This document shows positions 1-14,668 of a stretch of DNA of 64,000 bases, in pieces. Source of the stretch: Cyanoderma ruficeps (Eukaryota > Chordata > Aves > Passeriformes > Timaliidae); NCBI GenBank assembly GCA_008694505.1, contig VZDJ01007753.1, positions 10,449,666-10,513,665 of the forward strand, read 5' to 3'. Below the pieces are notes generated by a model, which did not search any database, was not told where the DNA came from, and saw only the letters and a list, made by a program, of their open reading frames with translations. Every line of letters starts with the position of its first letter. Positions within the stretch are counted from its first letter, which is position 1. The position numbers and the translations under genes are program-made.

Positions 1-3000
1 TTACTTACACCTTAATATTATGGCGTTTTCTTTGGAGTGGAGAAAGAAGATACATGTAGGGCAGTTTCAATGGAGGAAACTAGAGATTTAATGTCTATTC
101 AGATCAAAATATAGATATTCAGAGAACTAACCCCTATCGGTAGGAAAAATATTTTAGTCACTACATTTTTACCACATACATATAAAATCTCATTGATTTC
201 CATTACACAAGTGAGTTAACCTGAGAGGAAAGACAAACGGAAAAAAGTCTTTCACACTCTTCACTGGGCTTTAGATCAAGTTTTTAGTGACCAACAAGTC
301 AGATAAAGAATAGAATGCATCGTGTTAAAAAATCAGGATCCTACAACAATTATCCAATGTGAAAATAAACTCACATGCTATTTGCAAAACTTTCTTTTCC
401 ATAGGTCATTTCAAAGGACATATACATATGTACATTTTAAAAGGTTACATTAACTGGAAAACATAGAAAGGACAGAAGAATTTCCTAACTTTATTTTTCT
501 AAGGAAACACTGAGCTTCCTCCACAATCCATAACATTCAGTCATAATATCATTCTGTGCAAGAGCAACTGAAAGGCACAGCAGAAGCAAATTATTCATGG
601 CATTCCTAGAGGTGACAATAATAATTACAGAAGTTAAAATTCCTGTCCTTTTATATATTCTCCCTTCTATGCATTTACAACTTGCTTTCAAGATTATTTG
701 GTTTCTAATAAAATACTTTCAATATTGTCAAGTTTTCATTTTTGTTGTGTTAGGACTTATTGTGGGGAAGGCAGCAGTAAAACAAAGTGAACAACCAACC
801 TCCAGATAGATATGTACAAAATCAATCTCTTTTCCATGGAGTCCTGTTTTTTGTCTTAGAAATTTTCCACTTTATTTGAGCATTATGCTTAGTGTTTTGT
901 ACAGCATGATTTAATGGGCAAATCATTGCAGACCAGAAATGTTCTTTCCCAACCCCAGATCCTAAACAGCCACCTTGAAATGCATTTTTTTTAAATGAAA
1001 GAAAAAGATTGTGACATTAAAAAGGGAATCTCCCCAGAACATTTTTAATCTGTTATAATTGTTGTCTATCTGCTCCCCTTAACTTTTTTCAGCAATGCAT
1101 TTTCTGAAAACTGTTTTGCTGTGTTGTGTGACATAATGGGGGTACAGACACTCTTAACCAGTCATGCCTCTTCATTTTTCTTGATTAATTATATTGTGAT
1201 TCCCTGTCCTGACTTTACTAGAATCCAAATGGACAGAAACAGCCTTAATGTCATAAATTAGGTAGTACTGACCAGATAAATGCAACACAGACAGTGAGAA
1301 ACTAACTAAACAAACAAAAAAAATCACTCTTTTAATTCACACATTAAAACCTAGTCTTTCAATCTTCTAGATAAATCCCCACAGCATGTTGTTAAAATCC
1401 CCAAATCAACCCATTTTAAATTTTATCTGAGAAATGCTATAATGCAACAGAATTACCTTTTGGCTAAACCACTAGTAAACTTCTCCTAAACTACAGCATC
1501 AAAATAGCATCTTCCAAGAGAAAGCAGGTGTCTGTGCTCTGGCATTTAGTGACTAAGAGCATAAATCAAATGAATAGATGGATTAGATAAAACTATGTTA
1601 AGGACAAATTAAGTATTGATAAACTTGATAAAACATGATATTACTGTGGTGTGCCACAACACAGAAGGACATATGGCAGAACCAAATGTCAATTTAAAAT
1701 GCTGTAATGTGCTACAGACTTGACTCAGCATGGTGATATGACAAGAATCCTAAATAACAAAATAAGAAGATTGTAAGTGTTCTCTCTAGTAGTAAAAACT
1801 TCAATCTTTCAGTTCTAGTTTAGCCAAATATAAGACTACAGGAAAAAAAACCATGACACACCAAAACCAAACCCAAAAGCCAGTAAATGTGATTATTATC
1901 TCTTTAGTTAATCCTTATGTCAATAAAAAGGCTTCTATATTTGAACACTTGCTAGGAATGGAGCTCAGGACAGATTTCAAAGGAAGACTCGTAACCAACA
2001 TTTAAATTGTTAATTTCACAGTTATGATCATTGTCACTGATCCACTCAGGAAGACCAGTCTTGAAGGAATCTCATGCATGAATGTACACATAAACAGAGA
2101 AGTTTTCTGCTTTGTGAACTGTACAAGAATAAGAACACATTGCTGAGATTTTGAAATCCTGTATCCTGCCTTGGTCCATTTACAAAGCCTATTTCTAACT
2201 CACTGGATGTTTGTATGTTGACAATTACAACAGCCCTTTAATCCTTTAAAGAGACTTATTCTACGAACAAACCATGATCTTTTCTTAAATATTTTTGTCT
2301 CAATAAGGATATTTAATCAAAATTAATTTCCCACCTTTTGAATTATTGGCACAATTTCTCTGCTTCTAGCAGAAAAATAGGACTCATCAGAAACATGGTA
2401 GAAGTAGATATGACATGTTGTTGAGTGTAATGCAACCATTTCATACATCACATGCTGCAGTTGTCATACACATTTTCACTCTCATGAGAACAGAGCTGTA
2501 CCTTCTACTGAAATGGACAATCTTCACAAATTGTCAGGATTTGACAAGGAACTCATCTAGGATAGCGTCAAAAAAAGAAAAAAAAAATTCCATCTAATCA
2601 CTTGGAATCTGGATCTCAATTGAAACACTCTGAGAAGTGAAGACATCTGCACTACAGAGACAGTATCAGCTTCCACTTCACACAAAGAGCAAGTAGGTGA
2701 AAATGTGTTTTTCAAAGAACTAAAAAAAAATAATAAAAAAGTCATAAGCGTGATTTTTGCAGAAAAAAAAAGATGGTGGTTAGGATGTAATGCTATCTAA
2801 GCTGGCTGCCTAGAGACTGATAAAATTTTCTTTAGCCAGAATGCAAACAGTGTCTCACAAGCTTTCCAACGAACTAAAACATGTAAGAACCATTTAAAGA
2901 GATGACAGGACATTAATTAATCTAAAAGCTCCTGAAAAGCCTGTTAGGAAGAACATTATATGATCAGAATTTTTATTGGTGCTATGACAGATATATAGCA

Positions 3001-6000
3001 GCTCTTTCACATTAGTTCCCCTATTTTACACAGTTCTCCCAACAATCACTTACAACCACTTGCAAGCACTTCACTGCATAACACCAGCGACCACACCAGG
3101 CTCCAGAATGGGACTCAAAATAACAACCAACCAACTGGGTCCTTACTACTCTGATAGTGGGTAGAATTCCCTTACTAATCTCATTCCCTGACTAATGATT
3201 GCTATAGTCCTGACACAACTGATACCAGACTTCTATCACAAGCCACACTTTTGCCATACATTTCATTCCAGTCATTTTTTTTTTTTAATTCAAAGAAAGG
3301 AAAACACTAGTTACTGTGTTCCTCTCACCTAAGACACCAGGTTAAAAAGCATGTGTGTAGAGATGTAACATTTAAAATTTATGCTTCCAACCAAATAAAT
3401 ACAATGAAGGCACTGTGAATAGACATCACATCTTCTCAAGGACATCATCAGTTCAAATTTTCATCAACTTAATACGTCATTAGAAGATGGGAAGAAAACA
3501 AGAACTATGACCAGTAAAAGGCCCAAACATGTTTTTAAAAAAAGAGAATCAGGTTCTGTGAGATTTCATATGACTTACCTGTCAGGCAAGTGATCCTGTG
3601 AAGTCTAGCTGATGGTTGTAAGTACGGGCTAGATAAATATGTGTCAGGAATTAGTTACTATTGTCATATTATTTTTTAAAGGTGGAGGTAGCCTAATTGG
3701 CCTGTTCAGGTCTGTTTCAAAAGAGTCCCACTCATCCTGAATGACTGATATACTACACAGAGTAGACTTCCTTGCTGTATAACACAGCAAAAACCTATTT
3801 AGTAAGAGTTATTATCTTTTAAAATGCCGCATTAAGAAAAACTATAAAGTAACTAAGGGGAGGCGTTATTGTAAATCAGCGGAAAGAAAGATGATCACCA
3901 CTGAGTTTCATAACTTAGGAAGGATAAATACTACACACAGTCAGCTTTGGCTGCTAAATATGAAAAGTAGCTTTATTGGCCATTTCCCAGTATACTACTT
4001 CCAGCCATATATGGTGATACCACAGCAGAAAATAAAAAGCTTCATATCATATTTAACTAACAAGTAATATGGAATCTATTTCTACAGCCTTGATGCCAAT
4101 TTGCATTATTGGAGTTATAGCTAATTGAATAAGATTCAGGGAAAAATAAGCGAATTTCTTGTTCATCTTTTCTATGGGAGTCGCCTGAAGCTTGAGTTAC
4201 AGTTGTCATATGTTAATGTAAAAATTAAATTCATATGTTTACAATGACAAAATAGCAAATCCTCTTAAACATATTTCCAAAACCTTTGATATTATGATAA
4301 AAATAATTGACCTAGACAAGAAGCAGCATGAGAGAGATTATTATTTCTAGCTGAACAACAGACTGAGTTAGAGACAAGCAAATGTAGACAACCTACCAGC
4401 TATGTTCTTCTCTTTTTAAATGGCAGTACAAAAGAACGGATGGATTCAAAATAGATATTGGACAACTAGAACATAGAAAAACATGGAGATCTGCTACCAG
4501 CCATCTGGAATAAGTTTCTTCTTACTTGCCTGAGTATCATGTTTTAAGAATTCAAGCTGCAAACACATTAAAGTAACCCAAAAATCATTTAACATCTTGA
4601 CATATAGATAGAGAAAGAGCTGAAGCAGGAGCAATGTATGTGGTTCCCAGGAGGATAATCCACCTGAGTTATAACATTTCCAAATGTGCTGCATAATGTA
4701 AGTATTAATAGGACACAGGTGCCTTTGCTGTTGCATAGAAACAGGTGCACTGAGGCGAATCGAGTTATTTTTAATAAAGTAATTTCCATTTTAGACAACA
4801 TAGAGTGGAGATACAAGAAACAGCTTCCAAATTCTGAAGTGCCTGTTGCTGCCCACTAACACATGAGTCTCCATGCTTTGCAAAAACACATTATCATGTT
4901 GGATTAAACACCAGAGCTGGAGATAGGATAAAACCTTGGTGCCAAAAATTAATCCAGGAAACACTACCATTCAAGCATATCTACCAAGATAAAGATCTAT
5001 AAAAGCAAAGAAATATGCCACTGGAAGTTTAACTGACATGCAGATTAACCAAATGAAGTCAATGTCATAAAAAGGAAGAGGAAAAAATAAAAGGCCATTA
5101 GATATGCTATAATAGTACCCTTAGCTTGCACTGAAGCTTAAAATCTAAATAATTTTGTAAAAACAGTATGCTACCTTTACTGCAGACTGCTGTAACATTA
5201 TTGCAATGTAGTCTCATGCTCTGATCACAAAACAGTCCTAGAGCAAGATTAGATGTACTTGGATAGATACATGACAAAAAAACTGGAGTATTTCTGAATG
5301 CAGTATCTGAAACATATTAGCCAGGTTGGAGTCCTTCTTCCAGAGAAACAATCTGCAGTAGCATCTAAGCTTGGCATGTAAATCCTCTGATGAACACAAT
5401 CCTTTCATCTCAGGTTCATCATTAGCCATAAAGCATTATTGAAATGGCACGCCTTTGGAGAAGATATGGCTATCATTGGTTCTAGAGTCTTCAGAACTAA
5501 TCATAGCCTGAGGAAATTATCTACATTTTCAGCAAGTTTTTCTCTGTTTCCTCACTGTTCTGAAACATTGTTCAGAAACAGCTGTAGTATTTCAACACAC
5601 AAATAGATCATTTAACTGCTAAGCACATGATAAATAGCTTCAATTATTTGCAGTCCAAAGGGGCAGTGTTTTATGCTGATTAAAATTTGATACTTTAAAG
5701 TCAGAAGCATTTGCCCTAATAGCATTTTGACTGCAGAATATAACTACCTTTTTGTAAAAGATTTGATCAAAAAAATTCAACTCCTGGGGTAAGCCTCCCT
5801 ATTTCTGCAGGCTCCAGCAGCCTTCCCATTGCAGCTCCAGTATATCTCCAGTCCAAATGTATGCAAAGCTTTTTAGGAGGTAAAAAGATTCCATAAAAGA
5901 AATCATAATCCCAGTCTATAAAACAGTAAAGCCTAAAGATAAAAGAGAAATAGTGATGAAAAGGAGGATACAGATGGGTAATTAAAACTGTGTTTTTACA

Positions 6001-7915
6001 TCTGTTATTACAAACCAAGATCTGCATTAACCCTGACCATGGGGGAAAAAAAAATCAAACAAAAAACAAAGCTGAAAAGCATGAGAACCTTCCAGTATAT
6101 AGTGAAACACCAGATGCCGCCTAAATCATGCAGTTAAATACTGAACACTTTCAGAACCAGTATTAAGATATAGAAGACTCAGGGGATGGAAAAATTCAGG
6201 GTCATTTCTCATTTTCTGATTAAAAAAAAATCATATTTGTGAAAAAAGAAATCAGCTAAGAGGGAATTTTCTTAGTTAATATAATTAAAAGAATTTGAAA
6301 AGGTAGCTTCAAGAGAACAGCATTGACCTAATCCTCAAGCAGAGAACCCTTGATAATTATGAGCCTTTCATTTCTCCATATAACAGCTTGTTATGATTTC
6401 TGGAAAGTTTATGCACAAGTTTCCTACTTCAGATAATGCATCTTTCTTACACTGAATTGACAATTTTTATATTAAACAAACTGAGAGACTCATTTATATT
6501 TCTAAGTCTGCGATTGTCTTCCTGTGTAGTTTTGAATTCAATTTCATTGTACGTTTCCCCGTCTGTTTTGAGAATGCCACGATACTACAATAACAAAGAC
6601 CATGTAAGATACCAGACATATGCATTGCAGCCTTCCTTAGCAACAGAAAACTCATGGCTTTTTTTCTCCTTGGGAAGATAATAATGGATGCGTAATTTTA
6701 ACATCCTGAGAAGAAATTTTTTTATCAGGGGCAGTGTATCTTGATTAACTGCCTTTCTGTACAATAAAAATCAATATCAGGGCCATTAGGTGAGAGCTTG
6801 TAGCTTCTTTTAGTTCAAAACTCATAATCCAAAATTGTTACAGTATTATATATTAAAAAACAATTACATATGTGTGTATAGAGTCTACACAAATAATGTT
6901 CATACACAGAAAAGACTTTTGTAAGAAGAACATTCTCAAATTACATCCATCACACATTTGTGTACCACACCTAGCAATGTATATCCTGGTGAGATTAAAG
7001 GTCTTGAGACCACAGAGGTTAATCTGTTCATACTCTTGAAGAAAGACAATTAATGTTAAACATTTTAACCAAGATCAATCCAACTTAATTCAGTCAGTTT
7101 TTATATTCTTTGTCGCTAGTCCTTTGCTTAATTCTATTCTGCACTCATCAGCAAGACCTCTAAAACTGCTTTTCTAAAATTCCCTAAGATAATTTTTTCA
7201 TTTCTTGTAAACACAGTCAATATGAAGAAAGGTGTTTATATATTTTCTTAGGGAGGAATGCAGAATGAAATTAACAGTATCATAAAACAGAATTGACTGG
7301 ATGTTGAAAAGTGCAAACTGAGTCAAAACAAAATCTAAATATTCCCAGAGTTAAGTATTTTTCCTTCTACTTCAGGAATTTACAATAGTCGGCTTTGTTA
7401 CTTTGTTTTCTCAAAATCTGGACAATAAAAGCAGGACAATAAATGGATCCAATTATTTGTATAAAATATTCTTCTTCCAACTAAAAGACCAAGACCAGTG
7501 TTTTGTACACTTTCCCATTTGCTTAACTCAGTCTGAATGGAACTGAAATCTTTCAGCATGCTGAATGGATGGTACCTCAATCCTCAGAGGTCCTGGTATT
7601 AGAAAAGGCAGGTGTAAAGAAGGGCAAAGGCCATTCTGTAGGTCATTACCATTCTCAGATGCAAGCCTGTTGCTCAGCAGGGTAGCATTCATGGAAACTG
7701 CACTCAGCAGTGTCAGCTCTTTGACAGATGGCTCCCTCCCTTAAAGAAGGGCAGGCTTTTTGAGAAAGACTTTTCTACTCATTTCTTCTGCCTAAGACAC
7801 AAGCAGATGAAGGTACGTCTCCAAGCACAAGGGAGGACTTGAACCTGGTCTTTGAAATAATTTTATCCACTGCATTGTGGTCTCTGAAAATTTTTTTTGG
7901 CACAGTGAGGAAGAT

Positions 7916-7956
7916 AAACTGTAGATTTATACTTTTCAAACTGTAGATTTATACTT
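7916..7956. repeat. Short tandem duplication, 22-bp period
   Basis: The 19-mer aaactgtagatttatactt occurs at 7916-7934 and again, identically, at 7938-7956, separated by three bases. Identity over 19 bp suggests a fairly recent local duplication by replication slippage. No function is implied. Confidence 0.9.
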
Positions 7957-10680
7957 AGTGCAGACCGAGGTATTTCAGGGGAAAGAAATTATATCTGTGT
8001 ACTCACTTGACAGTTAATAAGACAGGATATGACTACTAATGTTAGGCAAATATTAGTGCTTAAGAATTTTCAGTGTTCACCCCCCAACTGGTTTATTTAT
8101 GTTTTGAAACTCAGATAATTTGGTTCTTTGGTTTTTTTTCCTCTGGACATTGTCTAGTAAATAGGCTCACTAGAAGAGGTCTTTCTCAAAAATTACTGGT
8201 AGACCATAAATATCTGCTGCAAAGTATTTTCAATTTATTCTATGTATTTATTCAGAACAGAAGCTAAAGTCAGAGACTTGAAAAATAATTCCTTTCATAT
8301 TTAAAAATTCAAAAACACATTTTAAGGTGCTGCTTACTGAACTGCAGAAGAATTATTACTGTAATTTAAACCAAATATTTGCAAATAACTGATACATTGA
8401 AGAAGATAACAATCTGATTTCAGACAAGTTAAAATTTGTTGAAAATAAAGCATTACTTACCCACTCAGTGCAATCACATTTTAGCCATCTATTATAAGAA
8501 AATCACAGAAGTAAAACATAAATAAGACCTGTATGAAGAGGTCTATTATTGCGGGTTGTGAAAAAAAAAAAAATCAGTGTTTATCTCAGCAGGTGAGTCT
8601 AGGTCTTCCAATCACAAATTAATTTGGAAAAAAATCTAAGTTATACAGTGAAATATAACCTGACTAATCCTTAATTTCCATAAATTTAAAATTCAACCCT
8701 TTTCTTCCAAAACTTTGGTTAAAATTTCAAGTGAAACTTCTTCCGGTTTTATACAGTACTAGAAGAAATAATATTTTTAACTAAATGAATTCATTAACTT
8801 TTTCTACCTTTTATTTTCCTATGTGGGTCTCATACCTTGTCACTAACTGCCTTTCAAAGGAAGCAAAAATAACAGACAGAAATTTTTTTCCAAGCCTTGT
8901 GAATCAAGATATGAGTATGATTTTTAAAGACAATATCACAAATATTCTTGTTAATACTTGAGACTAGAAAGGGCAGAGACTCAGGACATTTTACAAGTCA
9001 TATATACAAGCAATCTCCTGGAATTCACAGCCACTTCTTTCAAACCCAATTACAATATTAAATAATTTAAAAAAATTAGTTCAGTCTATTCATCCAAAGA
9101 AATATCACAGACATACTAGGTTGACTAATGATCCTCTTTTTAAAATCCCAAATAAAGAAGAATACGGGAAAGGGAGCTTTTCTTTTCCATAGAAGTATTG
9201 CAGTCTAAAAACAACTACTTTGTAAATAAAAAGTAATTACTTAAGTTCTTAGAGTACGTGCTCTTGTGGGAAATGAATACACAGGATGAATCTAGAATGA
9301 TGCAAGTTTTATCATCAGCATCCCTAGACATCAGACATTTGGGAAGGATGTCTCCACTTTTCCAGTGACAACAGGAAAGAAGATTATAAGGCAAGATGAG
9401 ACATGATCTTCCAAATAAAGTCTTAAAGCAGCTTCCTTTAACACCTACAATACTGAAAAAGTAGTTTACATGCATACAAGACAAGGCCGCAGCAGGATTA
9501 CAACATGCATGCTCACGTGGTTTATCCAATACTGTGGAAACTCTGTAACACTCTTCAAACCCAAAATATTTCACAAAGGACATGAAAAATAAAAACTTAG
9601 ATAAAAAATAAAACTCTGTCTGAACAGTAGTTCAGAAGGCTTAATAAAATCTAATTTTTCCTCCCATCTGGGTAGGAGACATCATTATTACTTAGATGAA
9701 AACTATGTTGCATTAGGTAATCCAGATATTGTCCTAATGCTGGCAACCCTGCAACATAAAGTACTGCAAATTACAAATTCCAATCTCTTACTTCTAGACA
9801 GATGGAGGGATCAGTTTTAGTTGTTTCCTCTTTATTTCTGGAAAGGTATGCGCATGGAATTAGAGACACATTTCAGATTATGGATTTTGGATAGATTTAT
9901 ACTTTTGCCAGTTCTTGGCAAAAGGTGTTTTATCCCACCAGACATCTTAGATTATGACTTGACGTGTGTACAACTTTGATACAGCCACTTTCAAACCAGC
10001 AACACCTGCTCTCGATAGACCGACATTGTCACATGGATTTCTGATCCTGTGAAGATGCTGAGACCAACCATGGACTTCAATCAAGAGTAAAAAACAACAA
10101 AACCAAATCACAGTCACCACCTCACAATCCTCAATCCACACAATTAGATAATTAGAGTGATTGATGAAATTACCGCAACCCAAGATGAACATGGGGATTT
10201 TAGTGCAGGCAAACCCCAAGCCTATCATATTCATTTTCCTGTTTGTCAGCATTTGAAAACAGCCTATCTATTTTCATTTCAACTTTCCCTTGAGGTATTT
10301 AAATTCTTTTGATTAGTTGAGGTGTGCAACACTTATTTCTTGATTTCTTAACAGCTAAACTAATTCTTCAGGGATGAACCATTTTAGTGTGCTAGATTGA
10401 AGGAAGCCACTACAACTCATCAATTTAAGGTAAACTGGCAAACTTTCATTTTTATCAGACCTCTTCTCTTTCTACCAAAATAAATATCAGCACTAGAGAT
10501 TGACTGCAAAATGTATTTCTGCACTTGTTAGCAGCTAAAATCACATAAATTACCTAAGGTTATTTTCATTTCAAGATTAAAACTAAAAACTATTAATAAG
10601 CACTACTTTTATGACTTTAACACATGAGAGCAATTCCATTGTGTAAACCCAATTATTACAGGGAATCCAGTAATAAAACA

Positions 10681-10696
10681 GGCTAATTAATTAGCC
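10681..10696. repeat. 16-bp perfect palindrome containing a paired-homeodomain P2-type site
   Basis: The sequence ggctaattaattagcc is its own reverse complement. Its core TAAT-TA-ATTA matches the known P2 arrangement (two inverted TAAT half sites two bases apart) bound by dimers of paired-class homeodomain proteins. The flanks at 10640-10800 are AT-rich with further TTTAATTAAA-like words. The palindrome is seen directly. Regulatory activity is only inferred from the match. Confidence 0.5.
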
Positions 10697-10953
10697 AGAA
10701 AAAATAAAGAATGGTTTTCTTACAATTCAATAGGGTTTTAAAAGACTGGTCTGTTTAATTAAAACTGAAAGTAAATATGCTGAAGTTTATTCAGCCCTTA
10801 GAACTGTAAAGAATATTTTTAAAATATCATTTTCAAGCAAAGGTTGGAAAGGAAGCAGTGTTCTTGCAAGCAGGGTTCTTTAGGAAAAAAAAAATTGTAA
10901 AGCATGACATAAGTTTCTAATCATTATTCAGTTAGAGGAGCCAAAGTTCAAAC

Positions 10954-11118
10954 AATCACAAAATATTTGAAGGTGGAAGAGGACTCTGGAGATCATCTCA
11001 TCTAAGCTCTTTGCTCAAAGTAGGGTCAGGCAGAGCAGGTTCCTCAGGATAACACTCCACAACTTCTCTGAGCAACCTTTCACTGTATCACCATCGTGAC
11101 AGTGTGATTTTTTTTTTT
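10954..11118 (-). mobile_element. CR1 LINE 3'-end remnant, minus strand
   Basis: Read on the plus strand, the segment opens with a decayed 'aatcacaaaatatttg', the reverse complement of a CR1 tail. It continues with 'gaggactctggagatcatc', 'agggtcaggcagagcagg', 'ctccacaacttctctgagc' and a final T-rich 'cagtgtgatttttt'. These follow the order of the reverse-complemented avian CR1 3' UTR. Compared with the family as I know it, there is an internal deletion of about 35 bp between the 'gttcctcaggat' and 'aacactccac' blocks. It is an old 5'-truncated non-coding copy, and its exact left boundary is uncertain by several bases. Confidence 0.85.
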
Positions 11119-12169
11119 CTTTCCAATGTATAAATGATATTTTGCAGACCTAAAAAAATGCTGTAGTGCAGAAAGTGGAAGAAAATTGGTCTTGATGGCT
11201 TTCAAGGGTTTTAGAAAATGTGAAGAAAGATGAAATGTTCAGCTCAAATAGTAATCAAATTCAAGATGAGAAATTCACATTTTGGCAGGATATATAGAGT
11301 AATGGTGTTTAAGTAGTTTTATTGTAGGTATGGAAAAGGCTTTGAACCTGAAAGTTGACATAAAACTTCTGCACAAAAAATCTAGAATATTGAATTGAAA
11401 TTTGAACTTTGACTCAGTTACGTCCAGTTCCAAAGGATCCAATAAATCAGGTCATCACAGTTATGTTCCACTGACAGGCTATTTTGGAAGTGGTACTTAC
11501 CTACAATTTTCAGTGTTAAATTTGGGGCTGGTATTTGGGGTTGATTGTGCCTGCCTCATAAAAGACAATGGCAGAAGAGTTATCTGTATTCAAGTTAGCC
11601 AGTTCAAAAGGTCTGCTATAAATCATAAAATTACTTGCTGATCTCCTTATCATCATTTGATACCCAATTATGCTTTCTTTTCCTAAAAGGCGGGATGACT
11701 TCTTTCTTTCTATACCCTGAGCTCTGAAAATAATTCTCTGCACTGTCCTCATGGAGTGTCTGACTGACTAGCACACTTCAGCCATTCCAGTTTATATCCT
11801 TTAGAGGGGATTATACAGCTCTCCCTTCGATCCTTTTTCCGAAACTCAGTTCATTCTGCTAAACTGTATACTACATATCAGGCTCAAATAATCTTTACTT
11901 AAAAATCCTCTGACCCTCTAATCATTTGCATAGCTCTTATCCACACCTTAAAAATGTTTATCAGTGTCTAACCTTAAAGTTTTAGAGGTGGTAGGATCTA
12001 AAGAATAAAGTTCACCATATGGGGAAGTGTGTCACCAGTGTGAAGAAGAACACTAAAAAAATGCATAAATGTAAGTGGAGATTGCTTTTCACCACTGCTA
12101 CTGTCTGCTTTGAGAATGACACCTAATCATAAAGACATAGGAAATAAACAGAATAACAAGAAGGTAGAA

Positions 12170-12265
12170 CAAAACCAAAATGCAGCAAAACAGAAAAGAC
12201 AACCAACCAAAAAAAAACCCCAACCAAAACCTAAAACCAAAACAAAACAACAAAATAAAACAAAT
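12170..12265. repeat. A/C-rich low-complexity tract
   Basis: Nearly every base is A or C on the plus strand, in irregular CAAAA, CCAACC and ACCAAAA units, ending in 'aaaataaaacaaatt'. No LINE or pseudogene body lies directly upstream, so it is not an obvious retroposon tail. Confidence 0.8.
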
Positions 12266-14628
12266 TAGCCCGGTATGAATTGTTTAATTTTCAGTAGAAA
12301 ATATGGACTGGTATTTAATTTTTATAGCTGCTATGAAAAAGCTACCTGATACATATCAATAAAATCTTAATGAGATCCCTTTCCTTTATAATCTAGTTTA
12401 TACCTGCATTCCATTTGCAATCTAGCTTGTATTTGTATCTCCTACTGATTGGAAGTTGCAAAGTATCATGAGGGGGGACTAATTTAATCTCAATACATGA
12501 CCTTTCAAGATGCTTTAAAAACCTTAGCAAATTTACATCTATTAGATCGTGAACTTCTCAGAAGAGCCGATATATTTAAACACATCTCTAGTAGAATTAT
12601 TGTTAGTAACACCCTAGGAGCAAAAAATAATGATTAGTATACCTTGCCATTATCTTCTTCTTAAAAATAGATAAGCTGAGTCACAAAGTGCCAAGTGTAT
12701 TTTTACATTACCAAAGTAATTTGTAGGAACAGATTTGTTCCTATGTACCATGTGGGTACTTTATACTCAGGTCCTACAGAAACAAGATTTACCACAGAGA
12801 TGAAGATGCATGAAGATATGATAGATCCTACAAAAACTGGCCTCAGTGTCAGCTGGCTGGGTGCAGGCTGCAAATTCTTGTAAGGCAAACCAACACTGTA
12901 AGCTAAAATAGCTGATTTTTCAGAATACTATTTTCTGTGAGCTATTAAGAGGCAAACAAGCTTGCCTAATCACATCTTTCAATAGCCAAGTTCCAGCAAA
13001 GGGGCCATACAGTGTGATTGCTAAAGACAAACTTGGTTAATTTAGGCTAATACAGACAGAAAGTAAATATTTCAAGGAAATTTTGAAAGATATCATTTTC
13101 TGAAATAGCTCCTCCCTTGAAAATATGCTGAAAGCAACTCTGAAGGTTTTGTTAGCTCTTTTAAAAAAAGGTTGATAATTATAAAAGACTACAGGGATTC
13201 ACAAAAAATCTGTTCCAGAAACTGAGAGCCTCTAGCCACAAGCAGGAATAAATGAAGATTTGTTCACTTTCACCTGACATTCCTTGGGCAATTTCTGCGT
13301 AAAATAAACTCAGCTTGAAGGAGAGAGATTGAAAAACCTGCTCAGCTGCCAGTCATAACAGCAGCTGAAACTCTTTTTCCTTGTCCATGAAAAACATTCA
13401 GTATGTAAAAGCTGGATTACAAGGAACAGTTACTCATAGGAAAAGAACAGTTCTAAACAACAGAAAAACTGTTAAGGACACGAAGAAACTCTTCGGAAAT
13501 CAAGGACGAGAATAACATGAACTCAATTGTCTACCACTCTGACTTGTACAGAACTTAACATAAAAGAGTATGCTTTGATGGTAGTTATTTTCCTGTAATA
13601 GATGTGATGAACAAGGCATTTTTGATGTGACTTTCAGAAAATAAGAACTGCAAATTCTTGTTGTATTTGAACAAACAAATTCAAAGGATGTTTTATGATA
13701 CATTTTGATATGATATTTTAATCATACATCAGTTATTTTATTTTTGCATGATTTTCCAACCTTCTTGCTGAAATCTTAAATCAATTTTTTACATACAGAC
13801 TTCTGCAAAATAAATTTATACATTTTCATAATAGCTTAAGAAAGTAGCTATAAAATACGTCATGGTTCATTTCAAAAAGAAAAAACCTGCAGCTTTTATT
13901 ATTAAAAATCCTGTTAAAAAACTTCTAATCTTTCTTTTGCTCTAACTTCAGGAAAATTTCCTTTAAATGTGTAAAAACCCCATTCATTTTCTGTATTTTC
14001 TCCCTCAAACATGTTTTTTCCTCCTAAAAGAACACAAAACCAGAAATTGTCTGTATTCCGATTAGATATTTTTGTTTGTTTCTTCCATCTTATACATATC
14101 TACCCATAGTAATGAAAGGGCTGAAACCCAGAACAGGCAGCAAATCCATTTTCATAGCCTACAGAGATAATAATAAATCATCTTAAGGTCCAAGTTTATT
14201 AGAAATGACTGAAATACATTACAGGGCAGCAATAACTTCAATGGTTGGTTTGCCAACCAGTGGTGTGGAATTAAAAATGCATTAAAATTTATAGAAAGGA
14301 AAGTAAATAGCAGAGAGTTTAGATTGGTTTTGACATAGTTAAATGAAGCATTATTTCTCTTTGTGTGGTTAATAAAATAAAACTCTACAGAATGTGAGAA
14401 ACATTTTTTTCTTTCAAAGCTGAAAGGTGAAAAAAAATCCATTATTAATTAAATTTAATGCTTATTCCCTCCACTGCATGTCAATGATGCATTTCAGAAG
14501 AGAAGTGCAATGAAAGGTTCTTCTCTTTGCTTCTCTAAAAGCCACTTCTATAGATTTTAACAAACGTGTTCTGTTCAAACTTTGTAGGTACAAGTATAAA
14601 ACAAACACGCATTTGCACAGGAAGACCT

Positions 14629-14668
14629 ATTGTAATAATAACATTAGCAATAGTAACAATAATATAAT
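14629..14668. repeat. Degenerate TAA/CAA trinucleotide tract
   Basis: Imperfect triplets (taataataa, caatagtaacaataata) form a short decayed microsatellite. Confidence 0.6.

Larger units (their letters stand above)
1..10953. other. AT-rich unique sequence, no gene recognised
   Basis: All open frames here are short (longest 122 codons, minus strand, 9215-9583). None shows a recognisable domain, a strong start context or paired splice signals. A-rich runs occur near 2568-2590, 2720-2742, 6043-6066 and 8562-8574, and a T run near 3277-3288. No CR1 or other transposon remnant was recognised. The stretch is most simply intergenic or intronic sequence. Conserved non-coding elements cannot be excluded by eye. 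Confidence 0.6.

Noticed and set aside
7528..7740. 71-codon stop-free minus-strand frame in a slightly GC-richer patch
   Set aside because: Runs this short are common by chance, no clear splice sites flank it, and no family was recognised.
9215..9583. 122-codon minus-strand frame
   Set aside because: No recognisable domain and no start or splice context. Length is within chance expectation for the number of frames scanned.
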